A stretch of DNA of 64,000 nucleotides from Phytohabitans aurantiacus (GCF_027923225.1 NZ_BSDI01000001.1:487743-551742); one strand, 5' to 3'. Shown: positions 40,852-50,534, numbered from the stretch's first letter. The notes: generated by a model from the letters alone, not told the origin. Numbers and translations: made by a program.

Positions 40852-41979
40852 ATGTACGTCCGCCGGCTGGAACTCGTCAACTTCCGCTCGTACGAGCGCG
40901 TGGAGGTCGACTTCGAGCCGGGCGGATCGGTTCTCGTCGGTGCGAACGGCGTCGGCAAGACCAACCTGGTCGAAGCGTTGGGCTACGTGGCGACCCTGGG
41001 CAGTCACCGGGTCGCCACCGACGCCCCGCTGGTACGGGCCGGTGCGGATTCCGCCGTGATCCGGTGCGCGATCGTCCACGATGGACGTGAGCTGCTGGTC
41101 GAGCTGGAGATCGTGCCGGGTCGCGCCAACCGGGCCCGGATCGGGCGGTCGCCCGCACGCCGGGCGCGCGACGTGCTCGGCGCGCTGCGGCTGGTGCTCT
41201 TCGCACCCGAAGACCTCGAACTGGTACGCGGCGACCCGTCCGAGCGCCGGAAATACCTCGACGACCTGCTGGTCGCCAGGCTGCCCCGATACGCCGGGGT
41301 GCGCGCAGACTACGAGCGGGTCGTCAAGCAGCGCAACGCTTTGCTGCGCACGGCGTACCTGGCGCGCAAGACCGGCGGTACCCGTGGCGGTGATCTGTCC
41401 ACACTGGACGTCTGGGACACGCATCTGGCCAAGCACGGCGCCGAGCTGCTGGCCGGCCGGCTGGAGTTGGTCGCCGCGCTCGCACCGCACGTGACCAAGG
41501 CGTACGACGCGGTGGCGGCCGGCAAGGGGGCGGCGGCCATGACGTACAAGGCTTCCGTGCCCGTCGAGACGCCAGACCGCACCGCGATCGAAGCAGCGTT
41601 GGCCACGGCGCTGGCCGAGGCGCGTTCGTCCGAAGTGGAGCGTGGCGTGACGCTGGTCGGCCCGCACCGCGACGATGTCAAGCTGATGCTGGGAGAGCTG
41701 CCCGCCAAGGGATACGCGAGCCACGGCGAGTGCTGGTCGTACGCGCTGGCGTTGCGGCTGGCCGCGTACGACCTGCTGCGCGCCGACGGCATCGAGCCGG
41801 TACTGGTGCTCGACGACGTCTTCGCCGAGCTGGACGCTGGCCGGCGCGCCCGGTTGGCCGACCTCGTGGGTCAGGCCAGCCAGTTGCTGGTGACCTGCGC
41901 GGTCGCCGAGGATGTGCCGGAAGCCTTGCGGGGCAACCGGTACGCGGTGTCGGAGGGCGGTGTCCTGCGTGTCCAATGA
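40852..41979 (+). CDS. recF: DNA replication and repair protein RecF
   Basis: A 375-residue SMC-like ATPase that helps load RecA at gaps. Walker A is GANGVGKTN; LVLDDVFAELDAGRRARLADL provides Walker B and signature at the C-terminus. MYVRRLELVNFRSYERVEVDF is the family start. It begins three bases after the gnd stop and overlaps the next gene by 11 bases, so the run gnd-recF-DUF721 is probably one operon. Confidence 0.96.
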   Translation: MYVRRLELVNFRSYERVEVDFEPGGSVLVGANGVGKTNLVEALGYVATLGSHRVATDAPLVRAGADSAVIRCAIVHDGRELLVELEIVPGRANRARIGRSPARRARDVLGALRLVLFAPEDLELVRGDPSERRKYLDDLLVARLPRYAGVRADYERVVKQRNALLRTAYLARKTGGTRGGDLSTLDVWDTHLAKHGAELLAGRLELVAALAPHVTKAYDAVAAGKGAAAMTYKASVPVETPDRTAIEAALATALAEARSSEVERGVTLVGPHRDDVKLMLGELPAKGYASHGECWSYALALRLAAYDLLRADGIEPVLVLDDVFAELDAGRRARLADLVGQASQLLVTCAVAEDVPEALRGNRYAVSEGGVLRVQ

Positions 41980-42520
41980 GGAGGAACAGGACAAGGCCGG
42001 TCCCGAACTCGCCCGGGCGGTACTCGACGCGGCACGAGCCAGACGCCAGGCGGCCGCGGCGCAACGGCGTACCAGATCGGCTGACACAGAAGCGGACCAG
42101 GCGGCTGCCGGCGGCGCGCCCGCCCGGCGGCGGCTGCGCGGCTATTCCGGTCCTGGGCCCGACCCGCGCGACCCGCAGAAGTTCGGCGACGTGCTCGGAA
42201 GGCTTGTCAAGGCGCGTGGCTGGCAGGGGCCGACGGCCGAGGCGACCGTCTTCGGCGCGTGGGAACGGGTGGTCGGGCCCGACGTGGCCAAGCACAGCCG
42301 CCCGGTCAAGCTCGACAACGGCGAGCTGACCGTCGAGGCGGAATCTACGGCGTGGGCGACCCAGCTACGGCTGCTCGCCGCTTCGCTGCTGCAGCGGATC
42401 GCCGGCGAGGTCGGCCATGACGTGGTACGCAAGCTGCACATTCACGGTCCCGCCGCACCGTCCTGGTCCCGAGGACCCCGGCGGGTACGGGGGCGCGGCC
42501 CGCGGGATACGTACGGCTGA
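41969..42520 (+). CDS. DUF721 (DciA-like) protein
   Basis: About 183 residues. The N-terminal third is Ala/Arg-rich; the conserved DUF721 domain (FGDVLGRLVKARGWQGPTAEATVFGAWERVVG, then ELTVEAESTAWATQLRLLA) ends at about 165. The DciA family loads replicative helicase in bacteria lacking DnaC. The start is the GTG at 41969, overlapping recF. It sits in the Rv0004 position before gyrB. The last 59 codons are overlapped by the antisense MFS gene. Confidence 0.85.
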   Translation: MSNEEEQDKAGPELARAVLDAARARRQAAAAQRRTRSADTEADQAAAGGAPARRRLRGYSGPGPDPRDPQKFGDVLGRLVKARGWQGPTAEATVFGAWERVVGPDVAKHSRPVKLDNGELTVEAESTAWATQLRLLAASLLQRIAGEVGHDVVRKLHIHGPAAPSWSRGPRRVRGRGPRDTYG

Positions 42521-43745
42521 CCACCGCCAGGCAGCGCACGTGGTGCCCGTGCAGCCGTGCGAGTGCGACGCCCGCCGCCACCGCGGCGATCGCGGCCGCC
42601 GTTCCCGCGAGCACGAGCGTCTGCCGCGCGCCGGCGTGCTCGGCGAGCCATCCGAGCAGCGGCGCACCGGCGGCCGTGGCGACCGAACTCGTCATCGCGA
42701 GCGCGGCCAGCACCCGCCCGCGCATGTCTTCGCGGGTGTCGAGCTGCACCCGCGCCGACACGGTGGTGTCGATGACGATGGCGCCCGCCGCGATCGGCAG
42801 GATCAGCGCACCGAACGTCCACACGCCGGGCGCGAGGCCCGCGACCATCTGGAGCACGCTCGCCATCAGGCCGGCGCCGACCAGCGTCCGGTACCCGAGC
42901 CTGCCGCGCCGCGCGGCCGCGAACCCGCCGATCACCGTGCCCACCGCGAACACCGTCGACAGCGCGCCGTAGCCGGCGGCACCGGTCGCCAGCGGCCCGT
43001 TGCTCATCGCGGCCATCGTGACCTGGTAGTTGCGGCCGAGGCTGCCGAGCACGAACGACAGCGCCAGCGCGGTGAGGACCGCGGGCTGCCGCAGCAGGTA
43101 CCGGAATCCCGCCCGTACGCCATTGCCGCCACCGGATGGCTCAGGGACCGCCGCGCGCCGTGCGTGCACCGCGAGCAGCGCGCCGACGACAGCGATGAAG
43201 CTGACCGCGTTGATCGCGAACAGCGGAGCGGTCCCGGCGACGGCGACCAGCAGGCCGCCGGCGCTCATGCCGAGAATGCGCCCCGAGGAGCTGACCAGCG
43301 AGCCGAGCGCGAGGGCGTTGCCGAGGGTCTCGCGCTCGACCAGGAGCGCGTTGAAGCGACCCATGATCGGGCCCTCGACCGCCGAGATGACGCCACCGGC
43401 GAACGAGATCGCGTACACGAGGGCGAGGCCGCCGGACGTCCAGGCGATCACGGCGAGGGCCGCCGCGAGCGTGGCGTGCGCGAGCTGGCTCGCGATCAAC
43501 AGCCGGCGGGCCGGCAGGCGGTCGGCGAGCGCGCCGCCCCACGAGCTGAGCAGCAGTACCGGCAGGGCCTGGAGGAGCACCGCGAACCCCACCTGGGTCG
43601 CCGATCCGGTGCGATCGAGGACGTACCAGTTGATCCCCAGCACCTGCATCCACGTACCCGTGACCGAGACGAACCCCGCACCGGTCCAGATCCGGTAGTC
43701 GCGCTGGCGCAGGGCGGCGAACGTCGTGCCCATGCGGCGCGACAC
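42345..43745 (-). CDS. MFS transporter
   Basis: 466 residues, 12 predicted helices (FAALRQRDYRIWTGAGFVSVTGTW at the start; motif A as GGALADRLPARRLLI). It resembles the MFS/enterobactin-exporter-type families common in actinobacteria; the substrate is unknown. The start is GTG at 43745 with GGAGAG ~8 bases away, or the ATG at 43733. The frame continues about 60 residues past the last helix, through basic low-complexity sequence, and overlaps DUF721 in antisense by 176 bases. In mycobacteria no such gene lies between Rv0004 and gyrB, so it is probably an insertion in this lineage. Confidence 0.78.
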   Translation of the reverse strand: MSRRMGTTFAALRQRDYRIWTGAGFVSVTGTWMQVLGINWYVLDRTGSATQVGFAVLLQALPVLLLSSWGGALADRLPARRLLIASQLAHATLAAALAVIAWTSGGLALVYAISFAGGVISAVEGPIMGRFNALLVERETLGNALALGSLVSSSGRILGMSAGGLLVAVAGTAPLFAINAVSFIAVVGALLAVHARRAAVPEPSGGGNGVRAGFRYLLRQPAVLTALALSFVLGSLGRNYQVTMAAMSNGPLATGAAGYGALSTVFAVGTVIGGFAAARRGRLGYRTLVGAGLMASVLQMVAGLAPGVWTFGALILPIAAGAIVIDTTVSARVQLDTREDMRGRVLAALAMTSSVATAAGAPLLGWLAEHAGARQTLVLAGTAAAIAAVAAGVALARLHGHHVRCLAVVSRTYPAGRAPVPAGVLGTRTVRRDRECAACVPRHGRPRRRSAAAAKRRAAVAGSPTP

Positions 43746-43893
43746 TTCCGTGACTCTCCGTTACCACCGACCGTCGGTGGCGACGGGTAAGTCTGGCCGT
43801 CGCTCAGGCCGTGTGTCTGCTGTCGGTGAGGGAGTTCACGCAGCTCAGGAGGGTGATGGACCGTATGGAGGAGGCGTGAGGAGACGATCGTTC

Positions 43894-44448
43894 TCAGAAA
43901 TCGGCGTAGACGGCAAAGCCGCGATCTGCACACCGTCTGTAAAAACGCGAGAGCACGCCGAGCTCGGATCGGGAGAAGCTCCACTGCGGGGCCCCGCCCG
44001 ACTCATCGCGAAGCGCGTCGAGCCGCGTCTCCAGCCAGCGAAGCTGCTGGTCGGCGAGGCGCCCGCCGGAAAGGGCAGCTCTCAGTACCTCGGCGACGGT
44101 GTCGAACGTGACGGCCTCGCCGAGGTCTCGGTGCGTCTCGACGAACCGCTCCAAGCCGCCGGCGATCCAGGCGCACCCGTCGGGATCGATCACCGGGTCT
44201 TCGTCTTCGCTGGCCGCCTCTGTGGCGTACAGCACACCGTCGAGTCCGAGCAGCAGGTCGACCAGCTCCGTGTACGCCGTCGCCCGTACCGTGCCCGTCT
44301 TCGCGATGTGCCCGGCCAGCGCCGCGGTGGGTGCCGAAACATCCGGATCATCCGCGAGCGTGGCGAAGTCGACGAAGGCGGCCGGGGCAACCGGCTCGTA
44401 GAAGCGGCCGGTACGCGGCCATTGCACGGCGACGTTGTCCAGCCCCAT
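43894..44448 (-). CDS. Conserved hypothetical protein upstream of gyrB
   Basis: 184 residues, soluble and acidic (pattern rich in Leu/Asp/Glu), with no signal peptide or membrane helix and no known motif. Beginning MGLDNVAVQWPRTGRFYEPVAP; the C-terminus is FYRRCADRGFAVYADF. It may be a small enzyme or binding protein. It lies between the MFS gene and gyrB on the minus strand. I do not recognise a family. Confidence 0.65.
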   Translation of the reverse strand: MGLDNVAVQWPRTGRFYEPVAPAAFVDFATLADDPDVSAPTAALAGHIAKTGTVRATAYTELVDLLLGLDGVLYATEAASEDEDPVIDPDGCAWIAGGLERFVETHRDLGEAVTFDTVAEVLRAALSGGRLADQQLRWLETRLDALRDESGGAPQWSFSRSELGVLSRFYRRCADRGFAVYADF

Positions 44449-44884
44449 GAGGGGTCACCCTTTCTTGTAGCGCAGCGCGACCGCGCCCTCATTCTGCTCT
44501 GGGCGCACGGTCCTTCAAACGGCGCCGGGCAAAATTACGACACGGTGAGCCGTTTGCGCTATCCCGGTCTGCACGGGCGCGCCCGTCGAGCACTCGCACG
44601 GCCTGTGCGTGTGGGGGGAGTCGCGCCCACGGCGGTTCGGCCCGCTATGAACCTCTGAGACGCCCGCGAGGGGGTGCCGTGCACCCGTTCCGTCGGTTTC
44701 GCACAGTAAGATTGAAGGGATGTGGACGCCGCCCGGCGCGGTGTCCCGGTGAACGTGATCCGCGGGCGACCGCGGTGACGGGCCCGCCCGCCTTCGGCGG
44801 TGCGTGCCCGCTGCCGTGACCTGCCCGCCTACCCCGCGTCTCCCCGCGCCTTCGGGCGCTGGTGGCGCGAGAAAGTGGCCGAGG
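44449..44884. promoter_or_regulatory. 436-base intergenic region upstream of gyrB
   Basis: No gene is seen. It should hold the gyrB promoter and the divergent promoter of the hypothetical gene. An 8-bp inverted repeat, CAAACGGC (44516-44523) with GCCGTTTG (44549-44556), encloses 25 bases. A TAAGAT (44707-44712) could be a -10 box, without a convincing -35. The last ~100 bases before the GTG are very GC-rich with no strong ribosome site. Confidence 0.4.
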
Positions 44885-46828
44885 GTGGCAGCGCAGAAGA
44901 AGCAGGAATACGGCGCCGAGCAGATCACCGTTCTGGAAGGCCTGGAAGCGGTCCGCAAGCGTCCAGGCATGTACATCGGATCCACCGGCGAACGTGGCCT
45001 GCACCACCTGGTCCAGGAGGTCGTCGACAACGCGGTCGACGAGGCCATGGCTGGGTACTGCGACACCATCGACGTGATCCTGCTCGCCGATGGCGGTGTG
45101 CGGGTCGTCGACAACGGCCGGGGCTTCCCGGTCGACCTGCACCCCAAGCTCAAGAAGCCCGGCGTCGAGGTGGCGCTCACCGTGCTGCACGCGGGCGGCA
45201 AGTTCGACGGCAAGGCGTACGCGGTCTCCGGTGGCCTGCACGGCGTCGGCGTCTCGGTCGTCAACGCGCTCTCCACCAAGATGGAGCTGGAGATCTGGAA
45301 GAACGGCTTCACGTACCGGCAGAGCTACCGCGACTCGAAGCCGACCCCGCTGGAGAAGGGCGAGCAGACCAACCGCAGTGGCTCCTCGGTCGCCTTCTGG
45401 CCCGACCCGGACGTCTTCGAGACCACCGAGTTCTCGTTCGAGACGATCTACCGGCGGCTCCAGGAGATGGCGTTCCTCAACCGCGGGCTGACCATCCACC
45501 TGCGTGACGAGCGCGTGACCGACGACGAGGGCAAGGTCCGCGAGGTCACGTTCCTGTACAAGGGCGGCATCGCCGACTTCGTCCGGCACCTCAACCAGAC
45601 CAAGAACGCGATACACAAGACGGTGGTCGAGTTCCAGGCCGAGGAGGAGGGCATGGCGGTCGAGGTCGCCATGCAGTGGAACGAGTCGTACGGCGAGTCG
45701 GTCTACACGTTCGCCAACACGATCAACACGCACGAGGGCGGCACCCACGAAGAGGGCTTCCGGGCGGCGCTGACCACGGTGGTCAACAAGTACGGCGCCG
45801 ACAAGAAGATCCTCAAGGGTGACGAGAAGCTCTCCGGCGAAGACATCCGTGAAGGGCTCGCCGCGATCATCTCGGTGAAGCTGACCAACCCGCAGTTCGA
45901 GGGCCAGACCAAGACCAAGCTCGGCAACACCCCGGTGAAGAGCTTCGTGCAGCGGGTCTGCAACGAGTGGCTGAACGACTGGCTGGAGCGCAACCCGGCC
46001 GAGGCCAAGATGATCATCCTGAAGGCCACCGCCGCGGCTCGTGCCCGTATCGCCGCCGCTCAGGCGCGCAAGCTGGCCCGCCGCAAGTCGCTGCTGGAGT
46101 CCGGCTCGATGCCGGGCAAGCTGGCCGACTGCCAGTCGACCGACCCGCGCGAGTCGGAGATGTTCATCGTCGAGGGCGACTCGGCGGGCGGCTCGGCCAA
46201 GCAGGGTCGCGACCCGCGTACGCAGGCGATCCTCCCGATCCGCGGCAAGATCCTCAACGTCGAGAAGGCCCGCATCGACCGGGTCCTGAAGAACAACGAG
46301 GTCCAGTCGCTGATCACCGCGCTGGGCACCGGCGTGCACGAGGACTTCGACATCGAGAAGCTGCGGTACCACAAGGTGATCCTGATGGCCGACGCCGACG
46401 TCGACGGTCAGCACATCCAGACGCTGCTGCTCACGCTGCTGTTCCGGTTCATGCGCCCGCTCGTCGAGCTCGGTCACGTCTACCTGGCCGCCCCGCCGCT
46501 GTACAAGATCAAGTGGGACAAGAAGGGCAGTGACGCACAGTATGCGTACTCCGACCGGGAGCGCGACGGTCTGATCCGTCTCCGGCAGGAGAAGAAGCCC
46601 AACGCCAAGCCCGACGACATCCAGCGGTTCAAGGGTCTTGGCGAGATGAACTACCCCGAGCTGTGGGACACGACGATGAACCCGGGCACGCGTACGCTGC
46701 GGCAGGTGACGCTCGACGACGCCGCAACCGCGGACGAACTTTTCAGCGTCCTTATGGGTGAAGACGTAGAGGCTCGTCGGTCCTTCATCCAGCGCAACGC
46801 CAAGGACGTGCGCTTCCTGGACATCTGA
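44885..46828 (+). CDS. gyrB: DNA gyrase subunit B
   Basis: A 647-residue type II topoisomerase ATPase subunit. The GHKL ATPase has EVVDNAVDEAMAG, VVDNGRGFPVDLHPK and GGLHGVGVSVVNAL. TOPRIM has EGDSAGGSAKQGRDPRTQAILPIRGKILNVE and the magnesium-binding DADVDG. The C-terminus RRSFIQRNAKDVRFLDI is the gyrase tail. The start at the GTG at 44885 (AAQKKQEYGAEQITVLEGLE) agrees with related genera. gyrA follows 91 bases later on the same strand. Confidence 0.97.
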   Translation: MAAQKKQEYGAEQITVLEGLEAVRKRPGMYIGSTGERGLHHLVQEVVDNAVDEAMAGYCDTIDVILLADGGVRVVDNGRGFPVDLHPKLKKPGVEVALTVLHAGGKFDGKAYAVSGGLHGVGVSVVNALSTKMELEIWKNGFTYRQSYRDSKPTPLEKGEQTNRSGSSVAFWPDPDVFETTEFSFETIYRRLQEMAFLNRGLTIHLRDERVTDDEGKVREVTFLYKGGIADFVRHLNQTKNAIHKTVVEFQAEEEGMAVEVAMQWNESYGESVYTFANTINTHEGGTHEEGFRAALTTVVNKYGADKKILKGDEKLSGEDIREGLAAIISVKLTNPQFEGQTKTKLGNTPVKSFVQRVCNEWLNDWLERNPAEAKMIILKATAAARARIAAAQARKLARRKSLLESGSMPGKLADCQSTDPRESEMFIVEGDSAGGSAKQGRDPRTQAILPIRGKILNVEKARIDRVLKNNEVQSLITALGTGVHEDFDIEKLRYHKVILMADADVDGQHIQTLLLTLLFRFMRPLVELGHVYLAAPPLYKIKWDKKGSDAQYAYSDRERDGLIRLRQEKKPNAKPDDIQRFKGLGEMNYPELWDTTMNPGTRTLRQVTLDDAATADELFSVLMGEDVEARRSFIQRNAKDVRFLDI

Positions 46829-46842
46829 GACCCTGCACAGGG

Positions 46843-46882
46843 TTTTCCACAGCTTTTGCGGTTTCCACAGCCGTTATCCACA
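46843..46882. promoter_or_regulatory. DnaA boxes between gyrB and gyrA
   Basis: TTTTCCACA (46843-46851), GTTTCCACA (46861-46869) and an exact TTATCCACA (46874-46882) lie in the 91-base gyrB-gyrA gap. The first two are degenerate. They may link gyrase expression to DnaA, or add to DnaA titration near oriC. Confidence 0.55.
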
Positions 46883-46919
46883 GGCGGAACGCGGCTTTTG
46901 ATCTGATACGAGGTTTACT

Positions 46920-49427
46920 GTGACGGACACTCCATTCGAAGACGAGACCGACCAGGCCGACCAGACAGGCGGGCAACGCCTCCGCGTCGAACCGGTCGGG
47001 CTCGAGGTGGAGATGCAGCGCTCGTACCTCGACTACGCGATGAGCGTGATCGTCGGGCGGGCGCTGCCGGACGTGCGGGACGGCCTCAAGCCGGTACACC
47101 GCAAGATCCTGTACGCGATGTACGACTCGGGGTACCGGCCCGACCGCGGGTACGTGAAGTGTTCCCGAGTCGTCGGCGACGTCATGGGTCAGTTCCACCC
47201 GCACGGTGACTCGGCCATCTACGACGCCCTCGTCCGGATGGCGCAGCCGTGGTCGCTGCGGTACCCGCTTGTCGACGGCAACGGTAACTTCGGTTCGCCC
47301 GGCAACGACCCCGCGGCCGCCATGCGTTACACGGAGTGCAAGCTCGACCCGCTGGCCATGGAGATGCTGCGGGACATCGACGAAGACACCGTCGACATGC
47401 AGGACAACTACGACGGGCGGGCCAAGGAGCCCACGATCCTGCCGTCGCGCATCCCCAACCTGCTGATCAACGGCTCCGAGGGCATCGCGGTCGGCATGGC
47501 CACCAAGATCCCGCCGCACAACCTGCGCGAGATCGCCGCCGCGGTGCAGTGGTGCCTGGAGCACCCGGAGGCGGACGAGGCCACCACGCTCGACGAGCTC
47601 ACCCAGATCGTCAAGGGCCCCGACTTCCCGACCTACGGTCTCATCGTCGGCATGGCGGGCATCCAGGACGCGTACCGCACCGGGCGCGGCTCGATCCGGA
47701 TGCGCGCGGTGGTCGAGGTCGACGAAGACAAGAAGGGTCGCACCTGCCTGGTCGTCACCGAGCTGCCGTACCAGGTCAACCCGGACAACCTGGCCGAGCG
47801 CATCGCCGACCTGGTGAAGGAGGGCAAGCTCGCCGGCATCGCGGACATCCGCGACGAGTCCTCCGGCCGCACGGGCATGCGGATCGTGATCGTGCTCAAG
47901 CGCGACGCGGTCGCCAAGGTCGTGCTCAACAACCTGTACAAGCACACGCAGCTGCAGGAGACGTTCGGCGCCAACATGCTGGCGCTCGTCGACGGCGTGC
48001 CGCGCACGCTCAACCTGGCGCAGTTCATCCGGTACTACGTCGAGCACCAGATCGACGTCATCCGCAGGCGCACCGCCTTCCGCCTGCGCAAGGCCGAGGA
48101 GCGGGCGCACATCCTGCGCGGCCTGGTCAAGGCGCTCGACGCGCTCGACGAGGTCATCGCCCTGATCCGGCGTTCACCCACGGTCGAGGAGGCCCGCACC
48201 GGCCTGATCCAGCTCCTCGACATCGACGAGGTGCAGGCCACCGCGATCCTCGACATGCAGCTCCGCCGGCTCGCGGCCCTGGAGCGCCAGAAGATCATCG
48301 ACGAGCTCGCGAAGATCGAGATCGAGATCGCCGACCTCAAGGACATCCTCGCGAAGCCGGAGCGCCAGCGGAAGATCGTCTCTGAGGAGCTGGCCGAGAT
48401 CGTCGCCAAGTGGGGCGACGACCGGCGCACCCAGATCGTGCCGTTCGACGGCGAGGTCTCGATGGAAGACCTCATCGCCCGCGAAGACGTCGTGGTGACG
48501 ATCACACGGACCGGGTACGCCAAGCGCACCAAGGTCGACCTGTACCGGTCGCAGCGGCGTGGCGGCAAGGGGGTCAGCGGCGCCAGCCTGCGGCAGGACG
48601 ACATCGTCAGCCACTTCTTCGTCACGTCGACGCACTCGTGGATCCTGTTCTTCACCAACAAGGGCCGGGTATACCGCGCGAAGGCGTACGAGCTGCCCGA
48701 GGCGAGCAGGGTGGCCAAGGGCCAGCACGTCGCCAACCTGCTCGCGTTCCAGCCCGAGGAGCACATCGCCCAGGTAATCGTCATCCCCAACTACCAGGTC
48801 ACTCCTTACCTTGTGCTCGCCACCAAGAATGGTCTCGTGAAGAAGACCCGGCTGGAGGAGTTCGACTCGAACCGCAGCGGCGGAATCATCGCCATCAACC
48901 TGCGTGACGAGGACGAGTTGGTGGGCGCCGCGCTCGCCGGCGCGGAGGACGATCTGCTGCTGGTGTCGAAGAAGGCGCAGGCCATCCGGTTCAACGCCAC
49001 CGACGACGCGCTGCGCCCGATGGGCCGGGCCACGTCCGGCGTCATCGGCATGCGCTTCGGGGAGCAGGACGAGTTGCTCGCGATGGAAGTGGTTCGCGAG
49101 GGCCTTGATGTTTTGGTTGCCACAAATGGTGGGTACGCCAAGCGAACGCCGATCGAGGAGTACCCGGTGCAGGGGCGCGGCGGCAAGGGCGTGCTGACCG
49201 CCAAGATCACCGAGCGCCGGGGCGGCTTGGTAGGCGCTGTCGTGATCGATCCGGAAGACGAGTTGTTCGCTATCACAAGTACTGGTGGAGTTATCCGGAC
49301 TCCGGTGAAGCCTGTACGCCGCACGCGCGATCGGAACACAATGGGGGTCAAGTTGATGGACCTTCCAGACGGTGTCACGATCGTGGCCATTGCTCGCAAT
49401 GCCGACGAGCCCGACGAACAGGACTAG
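46920..49427 (+). CDS. gyrA: DNA gyrase subunit A
   Basis: 835 residues. The winged-helix core begins at RSYLDYAMSVIVGRALPDVRDGLKPVHRK. The quinolone-determining region reads HPHGDSAIYD with Ser and Asp at the sensitive positions, so no common resistance change. The catalytic tyrosine is Tyr137 in MRYTECK. The C-terminal beta-pinwheel contains the GyrA box QRRGGKG. The start is GTG at 46920, seven bases after ACGAGG. A DUF3566 membrane gene follows 3 bases after the stop. Confidence 0.97.
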   Translation: MTDTPFEDETDQADQTGGQRLRVEPVGLEVEMQRSYLDYAMSVIVGRALPDVRDGLKPVHRKILYAMYDSGYRPDRGYVKCSRVVGDVMGQFHPHGDSAIYDALVRMAQPWSLRYPLVDGNGNFGSPGNDPAAAMRYTECKLDPLAMEMLRDIDEDTVDMQDNYDGRAKEPTILPSRIPNLLINGSEGIAVGMATKIPPHNLREIAAAVQWCLEHPEADEATTLDELTQIVKGPDFPTYGLIVGMAGIQDAYRTGRGSIRMRAVVEVDEDKKGRTCLVVTELPYQVNPDNLAERIADLVKEGKLAGIADIRDESSGRTGMRIVIVLKRDAVAKVVLNNLYKHTQLQETFGANMLALVDGVPRTLNLAQFIRYYVEHQIDVIRRRTAFRLRKAEERAHILRGLVKALDALDEVIALIRRSPTVEEARTGLIQLLDIDEVQATAILDMQLRRLAALERQKIIDELAKIEIEIADLKDILAKPERQRKIVSEELAEIVAKWGDDRRTQIVPFDGEVSMEDLIAREDVVVTITRTGYAKRTKVDLYRSQRRGGKGVSGASLRQDDIVSHFFVTSTHSWILFFTNKGRVYRAKAYELPEASRVAKGQHVANLLAFQPEEHIAQVIVIPNYQVTPYLVLATKNGLVKKTRLEEFDSNRSGGIIAINLRDEDELVGAALAGAEDDLLLVSKKAQAIRFNATDDALRPMGRATSGVIGMRFGEQDELLAMEVVREGLDVLVATNGGYAKRTPIEEYPVQGRGGKGVLTAKITERRGGLVGAVVIDPEDELFAITSTGGVIRTPVKPVRRTRDRNTMGVKLMDLPDGVTIVAIARNADEPDEQD

Positions 49428-49430
49428 TTG

Positions 49431-50375
49431 ATGACGGAGACACAGGCGAAGTCGGGGGTTGCGGGGACCTCGACAAACCCGGTCGATGAGGAGGCCGCCG
49501 ACAGCGGCACACCCGCGACCGGCCGCGCGGTGGTAGGCCGGGCGGCAGTCCCCGCCGAATCAGCGTCCACTTCGAAACCGGCGTCTGGTCCGCCGTCGGG
49601 CGGCTCCGCGGGCGCAGCGGGCAAGGGGAAGGGTGCGGCCGGCACCGCGACCCCGCCGCCGTCCTCCGCACCTCCGGCGTCCGGTTCGGCTGCCGCGCCC
49701 AAGTTCACGCGGGCGCCCGGCATGCCCCCGCCGCCAGACCAGGCACAGGACGGGCGCGCTCAAGCGACGGCGGTCACCGCGACCGCCAAAGCGCCCGTGA
49801 GCGCTCCGCCGGCGGGTGCTCCCGCCGCAACCGGCGTCGCTCGGCCCGGTGTCGCACCCGGCGCCCCCGCCGCCGCGAACACCACCCAGCCCGTCGGCCG
49901 CACGGCCGCGGGCGGTGCCTCCGTGCGTACCGCTGGCGCGGTCGGCGCGGCCCGCGTGGGCGAGGCGGTTCGGGCGGCCCGCAGCACCGTCGCGTCCGCG
50001 GCCTCGCGCGGCCCCAGGCGTGCCCGCCTGAACGTCAAGCGCATCGACCCGTGGTCCGTGATGAAGTTCTCATTCGCGGTGTCGCTGGTGCTCTTCATCG
50101 TCGTCATCGTGGCGACCTCGGTGCTCTACCTCGCGCTCGACGCGATGGGAGTCTTCGAGAGCGTCAACAGCAGCCTCACCGACCTGGTGGCCGCAGGCGG
50201 CGAAAACTCCAGCACGTTCCGGATCACGGCAAAGGGCGTTATCGGCACGTCCGCCCTGATCGGGGCCGTCAACGTCGTGCTCTTCACCGCTCTGGCGACG
50301 CTGGGCGCGTTCATCTACAACGTCTGCGCCGACCTGGTTGGCGGCATCGAGTTGACGCTCGCCGAGCGCGACTGA
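49431..50375 (+). CDS. DUF3566 membrane protein
   Basis: 314 residues. The first ~200 are a low-complexity Ala/Pro/Gly/Thr-rich cytoplasmic region. A DUF3566 domain follows, with two membrane helices (FSFAVSLVLFIVVIVATSVLYLAL and LIGAVNVVLFTALATLGAFIY) and the conserved RIDPWSVMK before the first. It is the Rv0007 counterpart, a conserved companion of gyrA in actinobacteria, of unknown function. The start is the ATG at 49431, directly after the gyrA stop. Confidence 0.9.
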   Translation: MTETQAKSGVAGTSTNPVDEEAADSGTPATGRAVVGRAAVPAESASTSKPASGPPSGGSAGAAGKGKGAAGTATPPPSSAPPASGSAAAPKFTRAPGMPPPPDQAQDGRAQATAVTATAKAPVSAPPAGAPAATGVARPGVAPGAPAAANTTQPVGRTAAGGASVRTAGAVGAARVGEAVRAARSTVASAASRGPRRARLNVKRIDPWSVMKFSFAVSLVLFIVVIVATSVLYLALDAMGVFESVNSSLTDLVAAGGENSSTFRITAKGVIGTSALIGAVNVVLFTALATLGAFIYNVCADLVGGIELTLAERD

Positions 50376-50459
50376 AGCCTCAACGGGGGTGCTCGCCACG
50401 CCGGGCGCCCCCGACTTGGGACTTGAATCCTCGGTACGGTAACCTTGCTCGTCGCACGC

Positions 50460-50533
50460 GGGGCTATAGCTCAGTCGGTTAGAGCGCAGAGCTGATAACT
50501 CTGAGGTCGATGGTTCGATTCCATCTAGCCCCA
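50460..50533 (+). tRNA. ileT: tRNA-Ile (GAT anticodon)
   Basis: A 74-base cloverleaf. Acceptor GGGGCTA (50460-50466) pairs with TAGCCCC (50526-50532); D arm GCTC-GAGC; anticodon stem CAGAG/CTCTG with GAT; T arm GATGG TTCGATT CCATC. The discriminator is A and no CCA is encoded. It lies between DUF3566 and tRNA-Ala, the ileT-alaT pair of mycobacteria. Confidence 0.96.
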
Positions 50534-50534
50534 C

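Noticed and set aside
39979..42087. A 702-codon open frame on the minus strand across gnd, recF and DUF721
   Set aside because: It is an antisense shadow: codon third positions follow the plus-strand genes, which have exact family motifs. GC-rich DNA lacks stops.
44645..46477. A 610-codon minus-strand frame across gyrB
   Set aside because: gyrB is unquestionable; the other frame is a shadow.
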